Source of the DNA: Bacteroidota bacterium
GTDB taxonomy: Bacteria > Bacteroidota > Rhodothermia > Rhodothermales > UBA10348
Direction: 5' to 3'
Assembly: GCA_022567305.1 (NCBI GenBank)
Contig: JADFHF010000013.1
Coordinates: 20,827 to 84,826 of the forward strand
Length of the DNA stretch: 64,000 nt
In this document: positions 34,564-42,891 of the stretch, piece after piece
Layout: the number at the start of each line of letters is the position of its first letter
Position numbering within the stretch: the stretch's first letter is position 1
Made by a program: the position numbers and the translations under genes
The notes under the pieces: model-generated
Database searches by the model: none
Told to the model about the DNA's origin: nothing
Seen by the model: only the letters and a program-made list of their open reading frames with translations

Positions 34564-35676
34564 ATGTCGGATTTCCTAATATCAAATCTCACTTCAAAGC
34601 TATCTCTCGATGAGAAGGAAGTTGAGAGGCAGATCGAAAGATTAGTGGCTAGGCTGATCGACGACATCAAAAGAGACGGTGGATCAGACATCCCTGAGTT
34701 CGGACAATTCCGGTTTGAAGACGATGGGCTGAAGTTTACATCCGCTACCACGCTTTCGGAATTCGTAAATTTTAGATATCGCTCGCTCCAAACGTTCTCG
34801 TTTCCAGCAAAGGACGTGGCAGACGCTAAGCCCTCTTCCCCGGTAGAGTCATCTGCGGAGTCTCCACAAGAGGATTCGGTGGGCGATGACGATTCATATC
34901 TTCTGGAAGCTCTTCTTCCGAAGGAATCGCTCCCGGCGTCCGCTTCGGCGATTCCTGTACCCGCGCCTAAGACAGACAGACCGCCTTTGAAGCCTCGGCC
35001 ATCCACTGGAGCAGAGCGTTCTGAACGAGGAAAGTCAAAGCGTACTTCAGAAAGCGCTATAGAACGTGACACAAAAGACGAACCAAGGAGCCGTATCCTC
35101 AGACGCGCACTCTGGTTCGTGCCCGTTCTCGTTCTCGCAGCGATCATGGTCCTTGTGATCAAGCCGGGGGAAGGTGAATTAGATTTATCCGAGCAGGCTA
35201 ACGCTCCGAACGAATTGCCTCTCACAGAAGTAGGCGATCTTGATGCAGGCGAGCCGGACGATGACAGGACGGGCGCGGCGGTAACCGACCGGGAGTCCCC
35301 GTCGGAAGACGAGTCCACATCCATTCCGAAAGCGGGGGCGGCAAGCGACAGAGTCGACCGTCCAGCTCCAATCAAACAGGATCCGGCCGGAGGTCAACCC
35401 GCAACTTCAAGTCAATTTGTTTCCGATTTTGCCCGCTCCGCGCCCGGTTACACGCTGATCGTGGGATCCGTTTTCACCCGTGCAAGTGCCGAGATTGAGA
35501 TGCGTCGGTTTTCAAATCTTTCATTACCTCTGGCCATTTTGGATTACGGCGACGGTGGAGTGACTCGATATCGATTGGCTGTCGGTAAGTTCGATACAAT
35601 CGAGGCAGCACAACTTGCGATGCAGAGTGCATCAGGACAACTTCCGAATGGAACGTGGGTCCGAAGAATACGATAA
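34564..35676 (+). CDS. HU-like and SPOR domain membrane protein
   Basis: 370 residues from the ATG at 34564 (27 codons of open frame before it are ignored because they overlap the previous gene). Domain order: an HU-like domain (SDIPEFGQFRFEDDGLKF, near 35-65), a low-complexity linker, one membrane helix (LWFVPVLVLAAIMVLVI near 185-200), an acidic/proline linker, and a C-terminal SPOR domain (YTLIVGSVFTRASAEIEMRRF to WVRRIR) that binds denuded peptidoglycan at division septa in the known family. The topology places HU inside and SPOR outside. Followed by TolQ- and TolR-like genes, fitting a cell-division or envelope-constriction operon. Confidence 0.87.
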   Translation: MSDFLISNLTSKLSLDEKEVERQIERLVARLIDDIKRDGGSDIPEFGQFRFEDDGLKFTSATTLSEFVNFRYRSLQTFSFPAKDVADAKPSSPVESSAESPQEDSVGDDDSYLLEALLPKESLPASASAIPVPAPKTDRPPLKPRPSTGAERSERGKSKRTSESAIERDTKDEPRSRILRRALWFVPVLVLAAIMVLVIKPGEGELDLSEQANAPNELPLTEVGDLDAGEPDDDRTGAAVTDRESPSEDESTSIPKAGAASDRVDRPAPIKQDPAGGQPATSSQFVSDFARSAPGYTLIVGSVFTRASAEIEMRRFSNLSLPLAILDYGDGGVTRYRLAVGKFDTIEAAQLAMQSASGQLPNGTWVRRIR

Positions 35677-35709
35677 CATTTTTTTGATCATCAACTAATC
35701 ACGCACATC

Positions 35710-36429
35710 ATGGCATACCTGCTGGTACAGCAAGTCGCAGAAGCCGTTCAAGACTCTTCAACCGTTTCGGAGGTGGAATCGGTTAGTCAACTCGACATCT
35801 TGTTTCAGGGTGGTTGGATCATCATACCAATTTTTCTGCTTTCTATTCTTGCCGTCTACCTGCTCATTGACCGCCTGCGCACCATTCAGAGAGCCTCTGC
35901 CGATCGAAACGAGATTATGGCGAAGATCCGGGACTTTGTTTCCGCTGGGAATATTGACGGGGCCGGGGCCTATTGCGATGTCCAGCAAAAACCCATCACG
36001 AGAATTCTAAAGCACGGACTGGAGCGGCTTGGAAGACCTATTTCAGAAATTCAGGACGCGGTAAATTCCGCAGGTAAACATGAGGCGTTCCTGCTTGAAA
36101 CAAGAACGGACCTATTGGCCACGATCGCCGGAATTGCGCCCATGCTCGGTTTTCTCGGCACGGTAACGGGGATGATCAAAGCCTTCCAAACCATCCAAAA
36201 CCTTCAAGGAAGTGTGAACCCCAGTGTTTTGGCAGGCGGCATCTGGGAAGCCCTGGTTTCGACGGCTGCTGGACTCACGGTCGGCATTATCGCATTCTTC
36301 TTCTACAATTTCATCCTTAACAGGATCAGGCGACTCGTCAACGACATGGAGCAGTCAGCGACGGAGTTTATTGATATGCTTCAGACCCCGGCTCCAGCGC
36401 CCCGCTCTTCGCACGAAGAATCCTTTTAA
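35710..36429 (+). CDS. TolQ/ExbB/MotA-family proton-channel protein
   Basis: Inner-membrane stator subunit, 239 residues. Three membrane helices are seen: [18 protein letters not shown] near 36-55, [15 protein letters not shown] near 147-165, and [22 protein letters not shown] near 177-205. The [22 protein letters not shown] stretch carries the family's conserved Thr/Pro features. It would form a proton channel with the TolR/ExbD-like protein encoded 15 bp downstream and drive an outer-membrane process by proton motive force. Confidence 0.93.
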   Translation: MAYLLVQQVAEAVQDSSTVSEVESVSQLDILFQGGWIIIPIFLLSILAVYLLIDRLRTIQRASADRNEIMAKIRDFVSAGNIDGAGAYCDVQQKPITRILKHGLERLGRPISEIQDAVNSAGKHEAFLLETRTDLLATIAGIAPMLGFLGTVTGMIKAFQTIQNLQGSVNPSVLAGGIWEALVSTAAGLTVGIIAFFFYNFILNRIRRLVNDMEQSATEFIDMLQTPAPAPRSSHEESF

Positions 36430-36444
36430 CCCGAGGACGTCACA

Positions 36445-36852
36445 ATGTCTATAGATTTTTCAACCGACAAAAAGCCTCTAACGGAATTTAGCCTGGCGAG
36501 CCTGGCCGACATCGTGTTTCTCCTGCTCATATTCTTTCTGCTGACGTCGAGCTTTATTCCCCAGTTTGGCATCCAGGTCAATCTACCGAAAACAAGCACG
36601 TCCGCGCCGACGGACGCCCAGTATGTAACGGTGATCATTACAAGCGAGGGACACTATTACGTCGATCAAAATCAGATCTCCAAAGAACAGCTCTTACCGG
36701 TCATTCAGAGTTCACTGAATGGGAGAACAAGCCTCGTGCTGAGAGCCGATGAGGATGCTACGGTCGGTCAGTTTGCAACGGTTGCTAGCGTGGCACGAGC
36801 ACTGAATCTGAGGATATTGATGGCAACCGAGCGAGAAAGCTTCGGTTTCTGA
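36445..36852 (+). CDS. TolR/ExbD-family protein
   Basis: 135 residues, one N-terminal membrane helix (IVFLLLIFFLLTSSFIP) carrying the conserved Asp in SLADIVFLL near residue 21-24, the proton-carrying acid of the family, followed by a periplasmic domain. A GAGG sequence lies 10-13 bases before the ATG. Works with the preceding TolQ/ExbB-like protein. It is the last gene of the envelope operon; the S10 peptidase gene runs in the opposite direction. Confidence 0.92.
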   Translation: MSIDFSTDKKPLTEFSLASLADIVFLLLIFFLLTSSFIPQFGIQVNLPKTSTSAPTDAQYVTVIITSEGHYYVDQNQISKEQLLPVIQSSLNGRTSLVLRADEDATVGQFATVASVARALNLRILMATERESFGF

Positions 36853-36887
36853 CTGGAAAAGTCACTCGCGAATTCACGGCGCTGCGA

Positions 36888-38369
36888 TCACAGGCGCGCA
36901 GGCGCTTTGCCTGCTTCTACAGCGTTCAGAATAAACTGCCGAATATCCTCGTTTGATGTCGCGAGATCCTCTTGACGTAGATACATCATGTGACCGCTTC
37001 GATAGCCTTTGAAGATCATTCGATCCTGCAGTCTTCCCGCCGGATCCATATTCCACATCGTGTATTTTGCATTGAAGTAGTCCGTTCCACCGTCAAAATA
37101 GCCGGACTGGACCATCAAGTGTAAATACGGATTCTGCGACATGGCCTGACGGAGATTTTCACCCGTGTTATCTCCATCCCGGTTCCACGGAGAAACTGGT
37201 CCGAATAGGTTGTACTTGAGATCTGTTTTGAAGCCAAGGACATCGCGCAGGTAGTGGTTGATGGCAGGAGCAAACGCATGATTCCAGGCTGCCATGGAAG
37301 GATCGAAATCATAGCGTTCCCCCGCGTCTTCGCCGTCACGCCCCCTGTACCGCGAGTCCAGACGGCCAATCGTGAGCCCCTGGTCCCGAAGAAGTTCCTT
37401 CCAGAAAAATGAAGTCGGAATATCCAGATTGTGATCCAGAACGGCATCCACGGAAAGACCGGAGTAATAGGCCATGCGCGCGGCCACCTCCTCTCTTCTG
37501 CCTTCCTCGATTGAGCCGCCCCGAACCAGAGCAGGAATCACTTCCTCGATCGTATAATTTTCGACCTCAGGCAAAAGATCATCCAGGTCCCGTTTTTGCA
37601 GCTCGGCAGGCAATGCATCGTGGTACCAGGCCGCAGCTGCGAAATACGGTAGGCGCAATCCAGCGCGGACCGGTCCGTCGCGGTCTATGCCCAGCCTGGT
37701 CGGCGACACGAGAATGACACCGTTGAGGTACATCCACTGGCGACTCTGGAGCGCCCCAGCCAAGCCTGAAACACGAGTGGTCCCATAGCTCTCGCCAATC
37801 AGGAATTTGGGGGATGTCCAGCGTTCATGTCGAGAAACGAAATTTTCCAACCAATCAGAGAGATAAGCGATGTCTTCGTTCACTCCAAAAAATTGCTCCC
37901 GGTCGGCTTCGCCAATCATCCTCGAGAACCCCGTATTGACAGGATTGATGTAAACGATGTCGGCCACGTCCAGAATGGAGTAGGGATTGTCGTGGATACC
38001 ATACGGCTGGACCGGATAGCCTTCGTCGTCGATGTTGAGATTTTTTGGACTGGTATAACCCAGATGCATCCATACAGAAGCAGATCCGGGGCCGCCGTTA
38101 AATGAGAACAAGAGGGGTCTCACCGTTGAGTCCGGAATGTGCGTTCGCTCGTAATACGTATACAGCAGAGCTGCAACCGGCTCCCCTTCTTCTCCCCAAA
38201 CCGGCTGGGTCCCGACCGTCACATCGTAGGGCACTCGCTGACCTTTAATCGTGACTTCGTCGGAGGATGTGATGGTCGTATCTGGCGGGAGGGATCGCTC
38301 CTGCGCGTAGGTTGAAGTGAAAACGCAAACGCACAAGAGGCCGAGCGCCAAAATCGTCAAGAATTTCAT
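36888..38369 (-). CDS. Exported S10-family serine carboxypeptidase-like peptidase
   Basis: 493 residues from the ATG at 38369, giving a clean signal peptide MKFLTILALGLLCVCVFTSTYAQ; an ATG 11 codons upstream would put polar residues before it. Seen: FSFNGGPGSASVWMHLG (oxyanion hole and NGGPG), the nucleophile in LIGESYGTTRVSGLAG near 194, an Asp in GYFDGGTDYF and the His in GYRSGHMMYL, the full S10 triad. Periplasmic exopeptidase, likely for peptide scavenging. Divergent from the S9 peptidase, which suggests both are part of a protein-degradation habit. Confidence 0.92.
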   Translation of the reverse strand: MKFLTILALGLLCVCVFTSTYAQERSLPPDTTITSSDEVTIKGQRVPYDVTVGTQPVWGEEGEPVAALLYTYYERTHIPDSTVRPLLFSFNGGPGSASVWMHLGYTSPKNLNIDDEGYPVQPYGIHDNPYSILDVADIVYINPVNTGFSRMIGEADREQFFGVNEDIAYLSDWLENFVSRHERWTSPKFLIGESYGTTRVSGLAGALQSRQWMYLNGVILVSPTRLGIDRDGPVRAGLRLPYFAAAAWYHDALPAELQKRDLDDLLPEVENYTIEEVIPALVRGGSIEEGRREEVAARMAYYSGLSVDAVLDHNLDIPTSFFWKELLRDQGLTIGRLDSRYRGRDGEDAGERYDFDPSMAAWNHAFAPAINHYLRDVLGFKTDLKYNLFGPVSPWNRDGDNTGENLRQAMSQNPYLHLMVQSGYFDGGTDYFNAKYTMWNMDPAGRLQDRMIFKGYRSGHMMYLRQEDLATSNEDIRQFILNAVEAGKAPARL

Positions 38370-38564
38370 GACTGGTCCTTTGTATATCTGTTCATGTGGC
38401 AATGACGGAAACTAAATGCATACATGGCGTGTGGCAAACAGCGATCGTTCGAACTTTGATTGAATGACAAACGCACCTGCGGCACGATTGGAACCAGAAT
38501 CACCTGACCAGTAATATTACCCGACTTGAACCGTTTTCCGTACCCGCAGAATGAGAGGAACAGA

Positions 38565-40913
38565 ATGCGAACTCTCGTGGCAGTAGTAGCCCTTCTTATT
38601 TTTGTAACGCCGACCTTCGCACAGGAGCCGGTAACACTTGCAGACTACGAGCGTGCCGAGGGTTTTCTGAGTAACTACACTCGGCCTCTTGTTTTCAATT
38701 CCTCCGTCAGTCCGAACTGGCTGGACGACGGCCGGATGTGGTATCGGAGTACCACTGCGGAAGGCTCAGAGTTTGTGCTGGTTGATCCTTCGACCGGGAC
38801 CCGAGCCAGGGCGTTCGATCATGATCGTCTTGCTGAAGCCCTTTCATCGGATGAAACACCATATGGGGCGCTCGAGCTTCCATTTACCTCATTTGAATTC
38901 TCGTCCGGTGGCCGCTCGATAACATTCGAGATTCCCGGCCGAAGCTATTCCTGTAGCCTTCAAAATTACGAATGCTCTTGGGAAGAGAATGAGACGACTT
39001 CTGCTCCTCCTGAGGCACCGTTTGGCCGCTTCCGACGGAATCGGGACCGGGTTCTCTCACCTGACGGCAAGCTCGCGGCTTTCATCCGCGACTACAATCT
39101 CTGGGTCCGAGACGTTGAATCAAAAGAGGAGACACAGCTCACATTCGATGGCGAAGAAGAATTTGGCTATGCGACCAACAACGCAGGATGGACCAAGGGC
39201 CCCGGACCTGTTGTCCTCTGGTCGCCGGACTCCAAGAAGATTGCTACGTTCCAACACGACGGGCGTGGAGTTGGCGAGATGTACATGGTCTCCACTAAGT
39301 CCGGCCACCCGGAGTTATCACAGTGGAAGTACCCGCTGCCGGGAGATAGCCTGATCTTTCGTATCAGCCGAGTTGTGATTCATCTCGACGGTGCCCGTAT
39401 GGTGCGACTGAACATGCCGCCTGATCAGCATCGAAGTACTACGACGGATCACATCTCCGGTCGCGGCGGTGAGTTTCTGGACGTCAGGTGGAGCCAAAAT
39501 TCGGACCAACTTGCGTTCGTATCCAGCTCGCGAGATCACAAGAAAGCGAAACTCCGTTTGGCGGATCCCGAAACCGGCGACGTGCGAGATGTAATGGAAG
39601 AGGTGCAGGACACCTACTTCGAGTCAGGTGACGGATTCTCGAATTGGCATTATTTGTCTGCAACCGACGAGATCATCTGGTTTTCCGAACGGGACAATTG
39701 GGGACACTTGTACTTGTATGACGTGAATACGGGACTAATCAAGAACAGAATTACCGAAGGCGAATGGGCCGTGCAGCAGGTGCGCCATGTCGATCGGGAA
39801 AATCGGAAAATATTTTTCACTGCCGGCGGCAGAGAAACCGGAGATCCCTACTATATACACTACTATAGTGTCAACCTGGACGGTTCGGAGCTTAAGCTGC
39901 TGACACCCGAGGACGCGAACCACGTCGTCAACTTCTCTCCGAACTACACCTATTTCGTTGACAGTTATTCGACACCAGTCGATCCGCCGATATCGGTGCT
40001 CCGAGATATCGATGGAAATCTTGTGCTGACCCTTGAGAAGGCTGACATCTCCCAATTGATTGCTACGGGATGGCAGCCTCCCGTTCAGGTCATAACGAAA
40101 GCTCGGGACGGCGTGACGAACATTTACGGGTTGATGTACAAACCAACCCACTTCGATCCAAACAAGAAGTACCCGGTCCTTAACCCCCTTTACCCTGGTC
40201 CGCAATCAGGCAGTGTGGGAAGCCGCAGTTTCTCTCCGTCACGGAGCGACAAGCAGGCGGTCGCGGAACTCGGTTTCATTGTCATAGAGGTCGATGCCAT
40301 GGGCACGCCGGGTCGGTCCAAGTCCTTCCACGACGCGTATTATGGAAATATGGGAGATAACGGACTACCCGATCAGGTCGAGGCCATCAAACAACTCGGT
40401 GCTCAGAATTCCTGGATGGATTTGGATCGGGTGGGTATTTATGGAGGCTCCGGTGGAGGATTTGCTTCAACCGGCGGTATCCTACGTTATCCTGATTTCT
40501 ACAAAGTGGCCGTGTCGGGTTCGGGCAACCACGATAACGCCACTTACGAGGATGATTGGGGCGAGAAATGGCAGGGCATGCTTCTCCGGAATGAAGACGG
40601 AACGACCACGTACGATAATCAGGCGAATCATCTTATCGCAGAAAATCTGAAAGGAAAACTCCTGCTCGGCCACGGTTCGCTGGACAGTAATGTCCCCGTG
40701 AACAACACGCTTCTGCTTGTCAAAGCGCTCATGGATGCCAACAAGGATTTTGATCTGCTCATCTTCCCCAACAGCGGACACGGACTGGGCCAGTACTGGA
40801 TGCGCCGCAGGTGGGACTACTTCGTTCAGCATCTGATCGGCGTCGACCCGCCCAAAGAGTTTGAATTCGGAAAACGAAGAGAAAGTGTCCCGATTGTGCA
40901 ACCGGTGGGTTGA
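38565..40913 (+). CDS. Exported S9-family dipeptidyl-peptidase-like serine peptidase
   Basis: 782 residues. Start chosen at ATG 38565 because it gives a signal peptide (MRTLVAVVALLIFVTPTFAQ) preceded by a GAGAGGA sequence; an ATG 13 codons upstream is disfavoured. A beta-propeller of about 450 residues (repeats such as DGKLAAFIRDYNLWVRD and ADGENTE-type turns) precedes the alpha/beta-hydrolase domain. The catalytic Ser629 is in YGGSGGGFAS, Asp in GSLDSNVPVNNT and His in NSGHGLGQYW. It resembles DPP-IV/prolyl-oligopeptidase relatives that remove N-terminal dipeptides. Periplasmic. Confidence 0.93.
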   Translation: MRTLVAVVALLIFVTPTFAQEPVTLADYERAEGFLSNYTRPLVFNSSVSPNWLDDGRMWYRSTTAEGSEFVLVDPSTGTRARAFDHDRLAEALSSDETPYGALELPFTSFEFSSGGRSITFEIPGRSYSCSLQNYECSWEENETTSAPPEAPFGRFRRNRDRVLSPDGKLAAFIRDYNLWVRDVESKEETQLTFDGEEEFGYATNNAGWTKGPGPVVLWSPDSKKIATFQHDGRGVGEMYMVSTKSGHPELSQWKYPLPGDSLIFRISRVVIHLDGARMVRLNMPPDQHRSTTTDHISGRGGEFLDVRWSQNSDQLAFVSSSRDHKKAKLRLADPETGDVRDVMEEVQDTYFESGDGFSNWHYLSATDEIIWFSERDNWGHLYLYDVNTGLIKNRITEGEWAVQQVRHVDRENRKIFFTAGGRETGDPYYIHYYSVNLDGSELKLLTPEDANHVVNFSPNYTYFVDSYSTPVDPPISVLRDIDGNLVLTLEKADISQLIATGWQPPVQVITKARDGVTNIYGLMYKPTHFDPNKKYPVLNPLYPGPQSGSVGSRSFSPSRSDKQAVAELGFIVIEVDAMGTPGRSKSFHDAYYGNMGDNGLPDQVEAIKQLGAQNSWMDLDRVGIYGGSGGGFASTGGILRYPDFYKVAVSGSGNHDNATYEDDWGEKWQGMLLRNEDGTTTYDNQANHLIAENLKGKLLLGHGSLDSNVPVNNTLLLVKALMDANKDFDLLIFPNSGHGLGQYWMRRRWDYFVQHLIGVDPPKEFEFGKRRESVPIVQPVG

Positions 40914-41011
40914 TCACTCCGAAACCCGCGGACTGGCTGAATTACTGGATCAATCGAAACGATCTTGCCTGAATTTTCGGGTAAAGCTTTCGGATTCTTA
41001 TCGGTGTCCCG

Positions 41012-41123
41012 CCTGACGAGTTCCGATGCGACTCATCCCGTGGTGGGCGCTGTGTAAGCATCTGTGACTCCCGAGCGCAGACCGACTGCCCGGTATTGAA
41101 GCGCCTCCGACACCCAACGATCC
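41012..41123 (-). pseudogene. Fragment of the comM-like 3' end (left copy)
   Basis: This 110-bp stretch matches the 3' end of the comM-like gene at 45686-45798 at about 90% identity and includes the coding for the Ser-Glu-Ala-Ile-Gln-Tyr-Arg-type C-terminus on the minus strand, but nothing upstream of it. It is joined directly to HTH-gene sequence. Clearly a remnant, not expressible as a protein. Confidence 0.8.
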
Positions 41124-41409
41124 GATTCACAACTCCGAACACAACCAAGCAGAACCTGAAGTACAACCTCTCCCTGCAGTCATTCGATTTCTGGGAACCA
41201 TTCCATTCAACGTGGGAGAATCATTTGGTGAGAGGATGAGAACTTACCGGTATGTACGAGGACTCTTTATGGATAAGCTTGCTATTGAACTGGGTATTTA
41301 TCCGCGTACACTTTCCAGGATCGAATTAGGAATAAGTCCGATACCCAGCGTGAAAAGACGGCTTGAAAAGCATTTTCACGTGATAATCTCTGAAGCTGAT
41401 AGGCTTTAG
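41124..41409 (+). pseudogene. HTH regulator remnant (left copy)
   Basis: About 85% identical over 350 bp to the second half of the HTH gene at 46234-46722. An ATG at 41212 opens a 65-residue frame (RMRTYRYVRGLFMDKLAIELGIYPRTLSRIE), a helix-turn-helix of the XRE kind, ending in a premature TAG after EADRL where the right copy continues for 20 more residues. The first HTH unit is missing because the sequence is fused to the comM fragment. Homology with the right-hand copy goes on beyond the stop to about 41500. Confidence 0.8.
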
Positions 41410-41506
41410 TCTAGATCAGTTCTCAAGGAAGGAATTACTGAAGCGATAGAGAATATCGAATACGAAACTGTTGAAGCCAGAGCGTAGGCTTAACCACTCC
41501 TCCGTT

Positions 41507-41716
41507 TTATCCGGGTAAGACCCATTTGACTACGTTAAGGTGTGTCGCCGCTTTTATTAAGATATGCCGCGTTGTAATACCGCTCGAACACAAGCTTCTT
41601 ACGCTGAAGTCAGCGTGCTCCGGAAGCAAAATCAGATCACCGTAGTTGCGCGAATTCGCGACCTGCTTCATTTCTTTGAACGTCAGGTCCCGACATATAA
41701 AGTGATCTTTCCGCAT
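41507..41716 (-). CDS. Possible truncated third gene of the cobalamin operon
   Basis: An ATG at 41716 begins two bases after the end of the beta-propeller lipoprotein gene and gives 69 residues (MRKDHFICRDLTFKEMKQVAN to KWVLPG). Its first 40 residues look like an ordinary soluble start; the tail runs into the duplicated block, suggesting the original gene was cut there. No family was recognised; a cobalamin-related enzyme start is possible but unproven. Confidence 0.4.
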   Translation of the reverse strand: MRKDHFICRDLTFKEMKQVANSRNYGDLILLPEHADFSVRSLCSSGITTRHILIKAATHLNVVKWVLPG

Positions 41717-41718
41717 GC

Positions 41719-42891
41719 CTACTTCTCCTCCAGTAGCAGGATCTGAGAAATAGAAATCCCGGCCAAGAAAGAATCACTGACTTCAAAATTCCGGTCGTAA
41801 ATCTCTACGGTACCAGAGGTCGTAAAGTCTGGAAACGGACCCGCGCTACTGATCGGAAATCGTCCCACATAAAGCCGTTCGTCCTGGTCATCGTATGCAA
41901 TTCCGGAAATACCTGTTAATCCCGACGCGGAATCAAGTTGTACTTCGCGCGTAATTCTCTGGGTTATCGTGTCAACTCTGAAAATCGTATTTGTGGTTCC
42001 GTCAACGAGATAAAGTTCTCCGGTTGAATCGATGTAGGTACCTATGCCTGTGCCGTTGGTCGATCCCAACTGTACATCCAGATCGATTCGTCCCTTAAAG
42101 ACATCGAGTGACGCGCCGAAGAACAGGACGGAACCATTGGTTTGCTCAATGATTTCTGAAAAATCATCGTTGTATACGGTTTTTCCCGTACAAGCCACAA
42201 TGATGTCATTCCCATCTCCACCGAATAAATCGCGTGGGGCATCACACGCGACAGAGCGGGTGTCGACGTCGTTGGTCCCCATATCGATGATGGATATTGT
42301 ATTTCCCGCGCCTGAATTGGCGACATATAGCATCGTCCCCGAAATGATCATCCCTTCTGGATTAGAACCGACTTCTATGGTTCTAATCACGCTTCCCGAT
42401 TCCAGCGAGATCACCGCCACGTGTCCGCTCGATCCGAAGACAAAATTTGTGACGTAGGCTGATTCTGATGCGAAAACAATAGAACGTGGTGCGACAACGT
42501 TGTTGATTTGCGCAGTAATACCGAACGACTCAGTATCCAGCACATCGATTCTTCCAACCGAAAATGTATTTAGGAGCGCGTACAATTTACCTTCGTGCCC
42601 TGCAATACCCTGAAGAAAGCCACTCATCGCGGGTAACTGGTCCACGATTCTGGAAGATGGATCGAAGCTCGTGATACTCCCGTTCTGATCGCTGAAGTTA
42701 CCCCCGTTGGCTACGATAACCCTGCTTACCAGCGGCGGATTCTCATCGTCCGACCTTAGCAAATCGCATGAGGAAAGTGTCAGTGCGGTTGCGAGCAGCA
42801 CAAGAAGTTGTGAGACACCCCACCAGAATCGGTGTATCCGCGCCTGGTATAAAGCCTTGACCGCGTGTGATTTATATCGGTGGACATTCAT
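41719..42891 (-). CDS. Beta-propeller surface lipoprotein, BtuG-like
   Basis: 390 residues, a signal with lipobox LTLSSC (Cys about 42), then seven-bladed YncE-like propeller repeats: VIVANGGNFSDQNGSITSFD, GKLYALLNTFSVGRIDVLD, GTMLYVANSGAGNTISIID, GTYIDSTGELYLVDG and DDQDERLYVGRF. In Bacteroides the BtuG propeller lipoproteins sit on BtuB and bind cobalamin very tightly; here the gene overlaps btuB by four bases (ATGA) and shares its riboswitch, so the same role is likely. Direct similarity to BtuG cannot be tested here. Confidence 0.82.
   Translation of the reverse strand: MNVHRYKSHAVKALYQARIHRFWWGVSQLLVLLATALTLSSCDLLRSDDENPPLVSRVIVANGGNFSDQNGSITSFDPSSRIVDQLPAMSGFLQGIAGHEGKLYALLNTFSVGRIDVLDTESFGITAQINNVVAPRSIVFASESAYVTNFVFGSSGHVAVISLESGSVIRTIEVGSNPEGMIISGTMLYVANSGAGNTISIIDMGTNDVDTRSVACDAPRDLFGGDGNDIIVACTGKTVYNDDFSEIIEQTNGSVLFFGASLDVFKGRIDLDVQLGSTNGTGIGTYIDSTGELYLVDGTTNTIFRVDTITQRITREVQLDSASGLTGISGIAYDDQDERLYVGRFPISSAGPFPDFTTSGTVEIYDRNFEVSDSFLAGISISQILLLEEK

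Noticed and set aside
40914..40960. Intrinsic terminator after the S9 peptidase gene (GGGTT/AAACCC)
   Set aside because: A five-base hairpin is possible but no T-tract follows.
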